Position numbers and translations under genes: made by a program
In this document: positions 45,029 to 56,639 of the stretch, in pieces
How positions within the stretch are numbered: position 1 is the first letter of the stretch
Layout of the letters: each line of letters begins with the position of its first letter
Assembly (NCBI GenBank): GCA_014529385.2
Contig: CM043942.1
Location: 64,726,184 to 64,790,183, forward strand
Source of the DNA: Adiantum capillus-veneris
Taxonomy: Eukaryota; Streptophyta; Polypodiopsida; Polypodiales; Pteridaceae
DNA length: 64,000 nucleotides
Direction: 5' to 3'
Notes under the pieces: model-generated
What the model saw: only the letters and a program-made list of their open reading frames with translations
Databases searched by the model: none
Told to the model about the DNA's origin: nothing

Positions 45029-45700
45029 GGAATGGAAGCCACTGATATTTTTTATTCATCAAAATATATTGGCAGAACGGTGGCCGGAAGGCAGTGGAAA
45101 AAAAGTCATCTTATGGCGGGTTTAGGGTGGCCTTTGGCCAATGGTGGACAACTGGTGTTCTTTGGTCGGTGTGCGGATTTTATTGGCCGATGGTCAAGCT
45201 CTAGATGGACTTGTTTACCCAAAAGAAGCTACACATGGGCACATGGGAGAGTCCTACTTGGACTTGGTCACACAAGGGTGGCGACACACATGGACGCATG
45301 GCCGATTTCTACCTGGACTTGCGTGCCTAAGGGCAGATACACATGGGCATTTAGAGGCTCTCTTACATCTATATAATGATGCCTTCTCATAAGGAATTTA
45401 GTGAATTGTGTGCACACTTGATGCACACATGCACATCCTTGTTGAAGGATTGTTTGTCCCTTGTATTCCTACTTGCTCTAGTTGTCTAAATTGCCATGTA
45501 AGCTTTACCTTGAGAGCGCATGGGTGGATGATTCCATCACTTTGTAAGTGTGTTAATCTACAGTTTTTTATTTTCCACTAATCTATTGTGCATCGTATCT
45601 CTCTCGAATGTCCTTGCTACTAGATCCTTGTAGTATTTTGCATTTCTTACAAAATGTTGTCAAGCATGTCCACGGAATTTTATGTATACTTTGTGTGAGT
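45029..45700. other. Unassigned DNA between Copia-1 and the Gypsy-5 tail
   Basis: No domain is recognised. A short degenerate direct repeat built on CTTGGACTTG...GGCGACACACATGG and CCTGGACTTGCGTG...AGATACACATGG (about 45250-45350) makes small open frames on the plus strand. It should be Gypsy-5 or sequence inserted in it. Confidence 0.35.
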
Positions 45701-45960
45701 TGAATGGAATGGAAACAAAGACTTTAATTTTTGGCAAAAAAAGTTAAGAACTATTCAAAACACGGGTGACAATGTTGCATTTGATGTTGAAGAAGTTCAC
45801 AATAATATGATGAAGGTGCATACAAGTCTATTGAGGATTAAAGTGAAGATGTTATTTATATTGATCTAAATGAAGATTGATTTTTTGAAGAGTATATTGG
45901 CACATGCCAAATGATGTGTAGGTTTCGAGGGGGTGAATGTCGTGTTGTGGCATGGATAGA
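45700..45960 (+). pseudogene. Gypsy-5 relic: 3' tail, polypurine tract and LTR start
   Basis: TTGGCACATGCCAAATGATGT and TTTCGAGGGGGTGAATG, followed by CGTGTTGTGGCA, align with the end of Gypsy-2 (19681-19735). Upstream, AAGAAGTTCAC and GAAGATG-rich sequence corresponds to the acidic pol tail. This is the right half of the relic whose left half is at 29893-31255. Confidence 0.65.
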
Positions 45961-46102
45961 GTGCAAAAGAAAATGCTAACCTAAGTCTCTATGTCTTTTG
46001 AATACATGGGAATAGTTGCCACAATGTCATCGAGGCTTGATTATGGAAAACGTATTGTATCATGTAAGTGCAAGGGAGGGGGATTTTTTGCAAGGTATTG
46101 AC

Positions 46103-46104
<2 letters not shown>

Positions 46105-46179
<75 letters not shown>
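46105..46179. repeat. (TG)n(AG)n compound microsatellite
   Basis: About 18 TG units followed by about 19 AG units. A minus-strand frame through it gives only His-Thr and Ser-Leu runs and is not a gene. Confidence 0.95.
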
Positions 46180-46182
<3 letters not shown>

Positions 46183-46651
46183 GAAAAATTTTATCGTTGC
46201 TTGATGTTTGATCCTTTGATCACATGCATCAAAGAAGTACAGAGTTATTGGCTTTAGTGCTCTATCTATATGCACCCATTTGCTATGGTGTGCCTTGCAT
46301 GATCCACTTTATATACTAAGATAGCTCAAAGCCCATGAGAAATGCAAAGCTGTGTACACAACTTAAGGTTGGAATAAAGAAAACTCTTATAATCTAATGC
46401 TTATTATGTAGGTAGTTATGTTTAAGATAACAATAAAATTGTATGAGTTAACCGCACCTAAACTTTTTTTGTTCTTCTTTTTGGGCAAAACTCACAATTG
46501 TGAGTAATTGTATTATGGAGTCACCAATAGATTATAAATTAACCTCAAGCTCAGTCCGAGCCTTGAGGGATAGAGGGTTACAACTAGGTTTAGTTACAAG
46601 TTCCTAGTAGCTAACTATTATGCAAGGCACGACTAGATGGCGAGGGATGCC
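46180..46651. other. No recognised feature
   Basis: AT-rich sequence without a convincing frame on either strand, following the microsatellite. Confidence 0.4.
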
Positions 46652-46990
46652 CTAATTAAGACAATCCTTCGAACTGTACCTTTTGCTTACAACATATTTT
46701 ATCTCCTCACTTTCTTGTACAATATTAATCTTTGAGAAGCTAGCCACCAAGAGGTCGTTATCAAAGACACGACGATTCTTGGCCTTCCAGATGTTACTTA
46801 AAAAGTAGTATCCAACAATTTGAGTACAAAAAACTTGAAATTGTTTGCCACCAAGGCACACATCCTACTTGAAATACCCAATCGTCCACATCCTTTGAAT
46901 CCATTTTCACATATTTCCTGCAAGGCCTCTATTAGTCGCCTTCTATGAAAAGGTGGCAGAGGTATTCATTACCTAATTTGTACCCGGAAC
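46652..46990 (-). pseudogene. Possible LINE reverse-transcriptase C-terminal scrap
   Basis: The minus-strand frame contains YFLSNIWKAKNRRVFDN, similar in character to the LWxxWKARNxxIF segment in the C-terminal region of plant LINE polyproteins. Nothing upstream or downstream confirms it, and only about 70 residues are visible, so the call is weak. Confidence 0.35.
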
Positions 46991-48049
46991 ATCTGTCGGG
47001 TCCGATACCACGTGCTTGAATCTTGAGGCATGTCGGCAAGGTCCCCCCAGAGTGATGTTCACTTTGGAATTAGTGGGTTCACTTTGTGTTCCAAGGATCA
47101 CTTGTTGTTCACATGGAGTTCACATGGAATTCTCTTCGTGATCACTTTGTAAATGGACCACTTGGAATTCACTTGGGGATAAATCTACAAATAGACAAAA
47201 ATTGCTTAATCTTGAATAGCGCCTTTTTATGGGGATTGCTGATCCCACCTCAAGACGTTGGCGTCAAATAATCACGAGGGTGGTTCTTGCTACTCTTTTG
47301 CTCAACAAATGGGTAACGATGGTGAGTAGGTCGAGCTAGCAATTGTTGGCTCCAATGGGACTTTTGGGTGGTAAAGTACAACATGGGGTAATGCATGAAT
47401 GAGAAGAGCATTAGATAATTCTGGAGGTCTTTTGGAGGGTCTTCTAAGAAAATACAACTTTATGCCTTCTCTCTCTAGAAAATTGGTGTGGTGAAGAAGA
47501 GGTGTCCTCATCAACCGTTCAAAAAGTGTACTTCAAAGTGGATTCTTTCAACAGAGTCATAATGCCTGTAGTGATTAATGGAATGTCTCTTTTTAGTTAT
47601 ATTGAATACACCTCGTCATATAGTAGGGAAGTTCTTCTCCATACGATGTATGCGATGGGGAGTCTAGGGACTAATGGAATTCTACTCTTTTGTTTATTGA
47701 TTTTATTGACTGTGTATTCATGGCTTCTTCATCCACCCCCTCAAACCCTCTCATTAAACGGCATAAGTATCATCTACACATTGATTTGAATCCTGAATAT
47801 GAGTCTTTATGTAAGCGAAGTAAAACAAAACAATAGTAATACCCAGTGAGAAAGAAATAGTTATAGTAGAGGGAGAAAAACACATAAATTTATGGACAAA
47901 TGGTGCACTCTATCCTTTGAATCCTATGACCAATGCCTCCCCTGCATTTCAAAATCCACTACTGTATTGACCTTTGCAGGTGACAAACAGAATGGTTTAC
48001 ATGGCTATTGCAAAGCTGTAACCAGTGGAAAATAAAAAATTCAAAAAAG
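46991..48049. other. No recognised gene
   Basis: Contains a small local repeat of GTTCAC, GGAATTC and CACTTG words (about 47055-47180) but no supported coding region or element boundary. Confidence 0.4.
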
Positions 48050-50420
48050 CATGGTGCAACATCAAGAAAATGAGATTCTATGACTTTCTAATTTGCATTT
48101 TGAGGGCCAAAAAACCCTTTTGTAGTGCACAAAAGCAATACAGGTCTTGCAAGAAAAAGTGTGGATGTTACAAAGAAAAGATACAAGCTTAGGTGCTCGT
48201 GTGACAAAAAAGAGAGTACGGAATCTTGAAACCTTGAAGGTTGGCTCTAGCAGTCTCAAGAAAAGAATCCAAGCATTGAGGTCAAGATTGTGAACCTTAT
48301 AGTTATTCACCTATACATAGTTTTTTTTTGTATGTCTCTTATATTTTCTATGTAGACATACTATACATCCATACAAAGAAAGTATAGATCCAAAGGCCAA
48401 TGTAGGAAAGCAGTTGAAGCCTTTGATAACAAGTGGTCGTGCAAAGGATATAATGCATGGCAAAAAGTATAAGGTTTTGCAACGGGATGTTGTTGACCAT
48501 TTTATTACAAACAGTGCAATGTATTCCATTGAAATACAAGGCATACTTGACACCCTTGGTGTGAGTAAGAGAGGGTACTCACCTATTTAGCAGTCTATCT
48601 CCTCCATTTTTGTGAAGAATGGAATAAAGTCTAAACTTTTACCAGCATCATTAAGTGTCTGGAAAGAGAGCTTCAACTCAACCATGCACAAATATATTTC
48701 ATTGGATGTCCATTTCATATTGATGGTATTTATAGATGTAAAGGAACAATTGTAACCTACGATGAGTACAACAATATCTTCATGGACCTCTCTTTGTTGC
48801 AAACTAGAATGGTTGAGTTCTATAATGTAAATTTGAAGAGACAAATGGAGTTCTACATTTTGTTTCGAAGCTAGATGCTAGATGAGTGTGAGATTCTCAA
48901 AGACAAGAAGCTAGAACGAGTCACAATAACATTGATGAATCGGTCTCTTTAAAAATTCCCCACTGATGATCCATCGTACTTCAGTGTTTAATAAAAAACG
49001 AACATATGGTGGCTTGGTGCTTTTCAGGTTTTCCATTTTCATCTTGTTTTAAGCTTTGGTGATCCCTCTTGTGATTTCATTTTAGATTTAGTTTCATGTC
49101 TCATAAGGCTTTAATCTTGAAGGTAAAAAAGACCATGACGTTTTATATTGGGTGTTACATCAAACCCCTATCCCTGATATCATTGATAAACGAATGAATC
49201 AAGGAAAGGTGCTGGTTGTAAATAGGAGGGGAGACTTTCAAGTCCAATGGAATCTTGCAAGTGATCTTAGAACACTAAAGTGTATGTATAATTGTGGAAT
49301 GGGTGCGATGGCAAAGTCTCCATGCTTGTATTGCAGGGAGCCTGCAAAGTTGATGGACCCAAAAAATAAAGTCTCCTACTTGCCACAATGAGGATCCTAA
49401 TTTCCACCCAGTTCTTCTTGGTATTCCACTTGTCACTGCATACTCTTTGCAGAATAGTGGAGATGGTTGTGTATCTATACACTGGGTTGCTTGGAAAATC
49501 AAGAACTCAAAAGAACAAAAGGTCGTGGTATAGGTGCTTGAACTAGTTCTATTAAAGATGGGTCGCCATGGGGGCAATGTGAAAATCTAGCGAGATGAGA
49601 AAAGGTCAACCAGTGATAAAGATGTACCTTGCAAATCATCTATTGGTGGGGTCAAGGCACATTGTTTTTATCACAACCAACAGGCATGAAAGATAAGAAG
49701 CTAACCAAGCATGGAAGGATATATCAGTCCACCTATGTTAGCAAAATTGAGTTTGAGCCATGGAAAAATTTGCATATGGCAATGAAGGACCTTGAACCCA
49801 CAACTTGCAATGTCAAGGGTGAAGTGAGGCGTTCCATCGGTGTTCTATTTCAAATGTGTGACAAAGATGAGTGGACACAAAATGATCTAAACAAGTTTAA
49901 GGAAAACCTTCATCTACTAAAGAAAGCATTTAGGCCATCATGGACTGAAACTCATATTACTCATTACATGGTATTGTTAAAGAACCCTTTTAAATGAAAA
50001 GGACTAAAAGGATGTTTAAAATTTCTGAAAAATTGTTTATTTGTTGCAGATCATTTCAATCACTTACCATACTTTACTCAAAAGTATGGAAACCCAGGCA
50101 TACGGAACACCCAAGGCTTGGAAAAGTCTCATTACATGCCCAAGAATTTATATTTTAGACACACACAACATGGTTGCTCTCAAGATAAGGCAAATAGTTT
50201 GAAAGATTTGTTTGAGTGGTTTTATTGCAAAATCCTTCATCGGCTACAACACAAACATGTATTGGATTGTTCGGTAACAACACATGCAATTAGGCATTTG
50301 CAACAAAAGAAAAGGAAATGAGTAGAGGCATTCAACAACTCTATTTCTTGTGAGGGCCAAAGAAAGTGGAGTGAGACAATGCGATATGTTAACCATGGGT
50401 GGATCAAGAGAATTCAATTT
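48050..50420 (+). pseudogene. Unrecognised degraded gene, possibly transposon-derived
   Basis: Several plus-strand fragments look like pieces of one large protein: LGVSKRGYSPI (about 48560), LKCMYNCGMGAMAKSPCLYC with two CxxC-like Cys pairs (49270-49345), a Lys-rich 120-residue piece ending THYMVLLKNPF (49629-49997), then VADHFNHLPYFTQKYGNPGI and GLEKSHYMPKNLYFRHTQHG (about 50040-50190) and a helical end (to 50321). The succession of Cys pairs, conserved His/Tyr segments and a GLEKSHY-like motif suggests a nuclease or transposase-type protein, but I cannot name the family. Stops and frame changes are frequent. Confidence 0.4.
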
Positions 50421-50792
50421 TAGGTCACAACATGTACAAGAGATGCCTAATGATATAATAGATACAATACAAGTTACAAGTCTCTCAACTTGATGATAGA
50501 TAGTGAATATCTTTTGGCACATTACCCATGTATCAGATAATTGAATTTTTTCCATAATCTAAGGGTTCATTTGGGTTTTGTTTCCTTGAAGTGAGTTCCA
50601 TTTTTGTGTATGTGTAATAATAAGTTGTACGGACACCACTATACCTCGGACAGTATTCAAAACATTCAGTAGCAAAACCTTTGTTGACGAGGATAACATT
50701 GTCTACATTTTGTGGTAACATTAATCCACCTAGGAAGCGTAAGAGCATCTTGATGGAGAACGTAGCAGTACTTCCCTCTTGGGACATTCCAT

Positions 50793-51011
50793 TGTGAAAG
50801 ACTAGTATGGGTGCCTCACAGAGTCTTGCAAGAGAGCGGGCGTTTGTGTCTGTGCAGCAATGGAGAAGAGAGAAGAAGAGGAGACCTTGTGTTTGCAGGG
50901 GTTGAAACTCACTCTCTACATGTGAGCCCCCTTATTCTATTATGTACATAATGAATAAGTATAGTGCATGGGCACCTGGCCTAACCGACCATATGGGGCT
51001 TTACCCCAACA
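50793..51011 (-). repeat. Candidate 3' LTR of Copia-5
   Basis: 219 bp with TGTTGGGG and TTTCACA ends on the minus strand, directly after a typical copia polypurine tract. No second copy is visible in the window to confirm it. Confidence 0.5.
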
Positions 51012-51259
51012 ACCTCCCACGTAATGGCCATGAGAGAGAAAAAAAAACCGTACAAGGCCATCACAAGTATGACCTCCGCCAACGCTGATTGGGTCACTCA
51101 ATCTATGTGCATCCATCTCTAATTGTAGAAAAAGTATTGAGCAATCGACACCATACTCCTCACCAAAGTCGCACACATCCTGCAGGTATCTCATCATACG
51201 TTGCAAAGTGCCCCTACGCTCAAGGACAACGTTAGTCATTGGACGACTAAGTTCTCCCA

Positions 51260-51401
51260 CTGCAAATGCAATCTCGAGTGTCGAGATGAGTATCTTGTAC
51301 ATGAGATTCCCAAATGCTGATGCAATCCTACTGCAAATGCAATCTCGAGTGTCGAGATGAGTATCTTGTACATGAGATTCCCAAATGCTGATGCAATCCT
51401 A
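51260..51401. repeat. 71-bp tandem duplication
   Basis: TGCAAATGCAATCTCGAGTG starts at 51261 and again at 51332, and the 71 bp that follow are identical or nearly so. It lies in the non-coding or decayed part of Copia-5. Confidence 0.9.
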
Positions 51402-51691
51402 GCAATATCTGCCAATTTGACCATCTCAATCAAATCTGGCTCAGAACTCCACTCATGGAAATCACTCTTACACCCGAATTTCGATCCTTGGAATCCATCG
51501 CATGTCACATGCGCACCAAGAGCATCTGTATGTCTTGAACCCTATGTGGCAAGAGCAATGTCTAGCTGTAACTCACATACATCAGCCTCTAGCCTAAGCA
51601 TATCCATGAGTGACTGAGTCATGGCGGTAGATGAATCCTCAACGCTCAAGCCATCCATATCTGTCATTGTATCCACAAACGGCATGCCCTA

Positions 51692-52240
51692 CTACAGAAT
51701 TGTCTGCACAACTGGCTCAACATGCTCACAAACTGGAGCATCATGCAACCTATCCGCAAAGGAGACATGTCTCATCTCTTTGCATGGCTGCGTACTCACA
51801 AAGACTGTGTCGTCTCGTAGGTGACGTGCTCGCATTGCATGAATCGTGCCAACACTAGCACCTCTAGATATGACTAGCTGTCCATGATGCAATCTGAAAC
51901 TGTGCTCATCCAGCACTACCTGGCATCTTTTGTCTTGTAACTAACTCACAAAGATCAAGCTCTATGTCAAACTTGGCACATGGAATACATCGTGCAACAC
52001 ATATGATGCACCCCTCGGTAATGATAGTTTGACATCTCCTACACCAATTATGTGATGCACTGAACAACTAGACACACATGTCCAAGCATATGTGCTAAAC
52101 CGCTCACGATTTGGCGTGACATGAAATCTAGCACTCACATATAGTATCCAATGCAAAGGTAATGTGTCATCAAAAACTGACATAAGAAAGTCAAGAGTAA
52201 ACATGGAATAAAAGTCAATATCTTCGTCATGTGTAGCCAC
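51692..52240 (-). pseudogene. Copia-5 protease region
   Basis: The minus-strand frame reads LHWILYVSARFHVTPNRE, where the family normally has ILDSGASFHVTP, so the catalytic DSG is lost. It continues through VGDVKLSLPRGASYVLHDV and HVPSLT, the usual C-terminal half of this domain, and a further piece at 51692-51916. Confidence 0.7.
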
Positions 52241-52639
52241 ATACGTTATATCTGGCCCACATCATCCAAAGTGATACCATCCCTCCTGTGCTGTCTCATC
52301 CACCAAAAAGCGCACATCATGTGCATCCACCTGGCAATATAGACGAGCATCAAGCATGTACCAAATGTGTAGCGAATGAGCATCCAAATTGGCTAAAAAT
52401 TTAGCTCACAATTATGCCATAAATGCTTGCAAAACCCTCTGCAAATCTGTGCTGATGCAAAACACTGCAACCTGTAAGAAACCTGCATGTCCTCTATGTA
52501 GGCAATAACCTGTGAGGAGATGGATGCCTGAAAAACCCGAGACAATGTTGATGCTGAAAAAGGCTCTTAATCGGCCCATTAACATCGTCTTAGTAGCACA
52601 TAATACCCATAAAACAAGATAAGATAGGTCATATTAGCA

Positions 52640-55200
52640 AAAAAGGAATGAGAAATCTGACTCGTTTTGGCTACCTACCTGTCTTGTCTTATGTTGACTT
52701 TCTTGTTTGTGAGCACTGTATTTATGGAAAACAGGCTAGGTCTGTGCACTTACCATTAGGTCAAAAGCGTGTTGAACCTCTAGATTCAGTACATAGTGAT
52801 GTTTTTGGTCCTATGTCAACCAAATCTCTAGGGGGGGGCTAGCTATTTTGTGACATTCATAGATGACTCTCCTCAAAAGGTGTGGGCATATCCTTTGAAA
52901 CAAGGATCAAGTTCGTCCTATGTTCCAAATTTTTTTGGCACTTGTTGAGAATCAGTCAGGCAAGAAACTCAAGAGGTTGTGGACTGACAATGGTTGAGAG
53001 TATGTCTCTAAGGAGTTTGACAATTTTTGTGCTAAAAGGGGGATTAAAAGGCAAATTATTGCACCATACACACCAGCTTAGAATGGAGTTGCTGAGCGCA
53101 TGAATTGTACGATTAAGGAAAGAGTCACAGCCATGCTTTCTATGGAAAATCTCACACAAGGCTTTTGGGCAGAAGCAGTCTTGACTGTAGTGCACATTAT
53201 AAATTGTTCACCTAGTACGCCATTGAATTATGAGATTCTAGAAGAGTTATGGTCTAAACATAAGCCCCACTGTGACCATCTATGTGTTTTTGGTTGAAGC
53301 TTATGCTCATGTGCATAAACAACTTTGAGAGAAGCTAGATCCAAAGCCACACAAATGTATTTTCATATATGGTGCAAATGGATAGATGGGATATCGTCTC
53401 TGGCACCCGGAATCTCGTCGAGTCATCGGTAGTTCAGATGTGATCTTCAGTGATTCGAAGATGCATAAACAACCTATCAAGGAAATAGAGGTTGGAGAGT
53501 CACTTTTGTTGCCTGAGAGATAGGGAAATTAACTCAGCAGGCTAGTGATGTACCTTCCACTAGAAATGCTCCAGAGGGAGCGGATAGCAATGGTCAAGGA
53601 GTGAGATGGTCTACTAGAGTCTCTCGTCCACCTGCGTGTCTCGAGCTAGGTCTTGATTACATCATGTTGAACGATTGTGGTGAGCCAAGATGCTACCAAG
53701 AAGCCATCATGACGAATGGTGTGGTGAAGTAGGAGCAGGCTATGGGATCTAAGTATAGCTCGATTTTGGCTAATGGCACTTGGGAATTGGGTAGAACTAC
53801 CAAATGATGCAAAATCTTTACCTTGCAATTGGGTTTACAAGAAGAAATTTACCTTAGGTGATCCAAATCCAAAGTACAAGGCTAGACTTGTAGCCAAAGG
53901 GTTCAAACAGCAAAAGGGAGTGGATTACGATGAAATCTTCTTGCATGTGGTCTAGATGACAACATTTAGAACCTTACTTGGTCTTGTAGAGATTGAGGAC
54001 ATGGAACTTGTACAAATGGATGTGAAGATAGCATTTCTTCACGGGGATCTCGATGAGGATGTTTACATGCAGCAGCCTGAAGGGTTTGTTCAGGAGAACG
54101 CATCTCGTGAGGAGCTAGTATGTAAGCTCAAAAAGGCACTTTATGGCTTAAATCAAGGTTCAAGGCAGTGGTATCATAAATTTGATGCATGTATGAGGTC
54201 TCAAGGATATAAAAGGAGAAAAGAGGATCAGTGATTGTACACAAGAAAGCTAGATGATGGCTCGATGATCATTCTAGTTCTGTATGTTGATGACATGCTT
54301 ATAGAAGCTGGGAAATCCATTGCAAAAATTGCCAATATGAAGAAAACACTTAGCAATAATTTTGTAATGAAAGATCTGGGGGACACACTTTCTTGGAATG
54401 CAAATCAAAAGAGATTGCAAAATTTGTATTCTTGAGTTATCTCAGGAAACATACATTGAGAAAGTTTTGCAGCGTTTCAATATGCATGGGGGGAAAGCAT
54501 TGAGTACCCCAGTGCAGGCATTCTTGAAACTCAACAAGGCAGATGCACCCAAATCTGATGCTGAGCGAGATGACATGGCTAAGGTACCATCTCTTCGACA
54601 GAGGGAAAACTCATGTATGCTATGGTAGCCACAAGGCCAGACATTGCTTTTGCAGTGGGAGTGGTGAGCCGATATATGGCAAATCCTGACAGCAAGCATT
54701 GGGACGTAGTGAAGCACATTCTTAGGTACCTCAAAGGTACGGTTTGTAGGTGTTTAAGCTTTGGGAGACCATGCGGGTTGCGTCGACAATAGGAGATCGA
54801 CATATGGCTATGTTATCATATTTGCTGGAGCAGTAGTATCTTGGAGGTCATGTCTTCAAGATTGTACATTGTCTTCCACTACGGAAGCAGAGTACGTTGC
54901 ATTGCCGGATGCAAGTAAAGAGGTTGTATGTTTATCTCGCTTGGTCATAAATCTTGACATTGATGAGACTCCAGTGATATATTGTGATAGTGAGATTGCT
55001 CTTTTACTAGCAAGGAATCCTGTGTTTCACTCCAAATCAAAAACATTGAAGTCAGGTATCATCTCCTGAGATATTTCTTGGCCAAAAAGCTCATTGATTT
55101 GGTCAAGGTACACATTGACGACAATCCAAAAGATGCTTTGATGAAAGGCTTACCTTTGGAGCGGTTTACACATTGCAGCGAGCTGATGGGTATAGGTTGA
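52640..55200 (+). pseudogene. Copia-4 integrase, reverse transcriptase and RNase H (Tork/Tnt1-like)
   Basis: Starts inside the pre-integrase finger (CEHCIYGKQARSVH, about 52700). Integrase pieces follow (HSDVFGPMSTKS; NLTQGFWAEAVLTVVHIIN). RT at 53773-54430 shows NWVYKKKF, YKARLVAKGFKQQKGVDY, MDVKIAFLHGDLDEDVYM, KKALYGLNQ and the catalytic YVDD (about 54283). RNase H at 54760-55070 has AGCVDNRRSTYGYV and TEAEYVAL. The AGCVDNRRST and PEGF words fit the Tork/Tnt1 side of plant copia, different from Copia-1 to -3. Gag and protease are absent, and stops and frame changes are many. Confidence 0.88.
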
Positions 55201-55254
55201 AGCCACTATATTGCTTCACGATTGTACATACCAGGTCACTTGGGCTGCGTTGTC

Positions 55255-55771
55255 CTTCAAGTGGGAGTTTTTTAGGATTCAGGCCAAGTGGCCAGACATC
55301 CCACTTACTATTAACCCATCTACTAACTTAACCCATGTACACACTTATTCTTTAATACAACAGAATAAGGAGCTGCAACAACAGGATAATGTTAATGTGC
55401 GCTCCACCCAGCAATAGGTCTCTCTCTCTACTCTTGCACTTGCAGTTGCACACACTTCTCGTGGAACCTTTGAGTATTGTCCAAGTGCTACATCCCTTCC
55501 ACGATACTCTCTTGTCCAACGATAGAGGAAGTCATCCTTTTTGGTAATCCATGACTGTACACAAAAGCATGAGTTAGAGAAAGATAGTGACAAACAAGAT
55601 TTGTTTTGTGGGGGGGGAGGGAGGGGTGGCCTACCACGTACCTCTCATCTTGTATATATAAGTCATCCTTCCATAGGTCTATTGACCTCGTGGACCCTTG
55701 TCCGGGATGCATAAATCAATCCGCTACTTCTTGATTTTACTGGTTGATGGCCTGAGGTTGTTTCTAATAGC
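55255..55771 (+). other. Copia-4 polypurine tract, 3' LTR and unassigned DNA
   Basis: CAAGTGGGAG at 55257-55266 is the copia polypurine tract; the following TTTTTTAGGATTC corresponds to the LTR start (usually TGTTAGGATT). The LTR end was not located. Beyond about 55400 there is no supported feature apart from a short G-rich run near 55609. Confidence 0.55.
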
Positions 55772-56323
55772 TTAGAAGATAGCCTCATCTGGGAGTGTCT
55801 CTCTATACTTTTTTGCCTTGTCAAAACAAATTTTGAGGCACTCCATTGCAACATTGGAGTTTTTCATTACCTTTTCATTACTCCTATCATCAGATACAAA
55901 TCCACTCCTTCCCTCTTGAAATTTGGAGATGGTGGCAAGTGAAAAGTCCTCGCTTAAACATAATACAATTTGAATATGGAACAAAATGTATGATCTCTCA
56001 CCAAATTTTAACTTTGGAAGTCCTAGTAGCATCAATGTGGTTTGCTTATCGTTAAAGCCAGACACATCTAGAGGTAGTTTGATTTTAGATGTTTTCATTG
56101 AGAGAATTTTTCTTTGTTCCACTTCTTTAGCCTCCACCTCAAGATTAATATCCTCCTCATTGGACTCCATGTCATCATCATCTTGTTCATTGGGTGGTAG
56201 ATCCTCCTCCTCCATTACCTCTAAAGGATCCTTCAAGAGACTAGCAAATAGAGAATTTAAGAATAGAAGGAACCCAAAGGATTCTTTGATTAGCTTGCAA
56301 TCTCGTTTGGGTATAGGACAGGA
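55772..56323 (-). pseudogene. Unrecognised ORF cut by Copia-2
   Basis: About 180 minus-strand codons run open from the Copia-2 insertion point to a stop at 55772: an N-terminal IPKRDCKLIKESFGFLLFL, a very acidic segment with EEEDLPPNEQDDDDMESNEE, then a basic/helical part ending KKYRETLPDEAIF. The open frame also runs back through the LTR, but that part is LTR sequence. The uninterrupted length and strong composition change suggest a real exon or transposon ORF whose 5' part lies on the far side of Copia-2. No family is recognised. Confidence 0.35.
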
Positions 56324-56550
56324 TGTTGGAATTAGGGTTGCAGAGAAACGCACACACCTTAGAGAAGACAAAGGAAGCTCAAGGCACACAATAGAGAGTG
56401 TGTTACTTAGTGTGCAATGGAAAGATAGATAGCCCTGGAGTGATGGGCGTATATACAATGCATGGGGGAAAAATTTTCCTAAAGAGGGAAAAAATGCCCC
56501 GACAGTCCTAGTGTGTTCACAAACATCACTACCACATGTATATGGTAACA
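56324..56550 (-). repeat. Copia-2 3' LTR
   Basis: 227 bp with TGTTGGAATTAGGG and GGTAACA ends on the plus strand. ATCCCCCCTCG next to 56550 is the polypurine tract read from the other strand. Confidence 0.92.
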
Positions 56551-56639
56551 AATCCCCCCTCGTGTGATGCCGTGAACGAGAGCTGGCACATGAGTAAAGG
56601 AAAGTGCCATGCCCTGAGGACCTGATCACTCCACAAAGG

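Larger units (their letters stand above)
50793..52300 (-). mobile_element. Copia-5: internally deleted copia element
   Basis: On the minus strand a copia protease region (52240-51962) and its continuation (to about 51692) are followed, without integrase, RT or RNase H, by a polypurine tract CGTGGGAGGT (51012-51021) and a 3' LTR that starts TGTTGGGG at 51011 and ends TTTCACA at 50793. The missing pol marks a large internal deletion. The 5' LTR was not found. Confidence 0.6.

Noticed and set aside
45141-45392. Small plus-strand ORF with Gly/His-rich repeats
   Set aside because: It follows from a short degenerate direct repeat and has no recognisable domain or conserved partner in the window.
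46060-46275. Minus-strand ORF through the microsatellite
   Set aside because: It encodes only His-Thr and Ser-Leu runs from the (TG)n(AG)n repeat.
51692-54435. Inversion within one copia element (protease on minus, integrase/RT on plus)
   Set aside because: The minus-strand protease has its own polypurine tract and LTR at 50793-51021, so two separate elements explain the data better.
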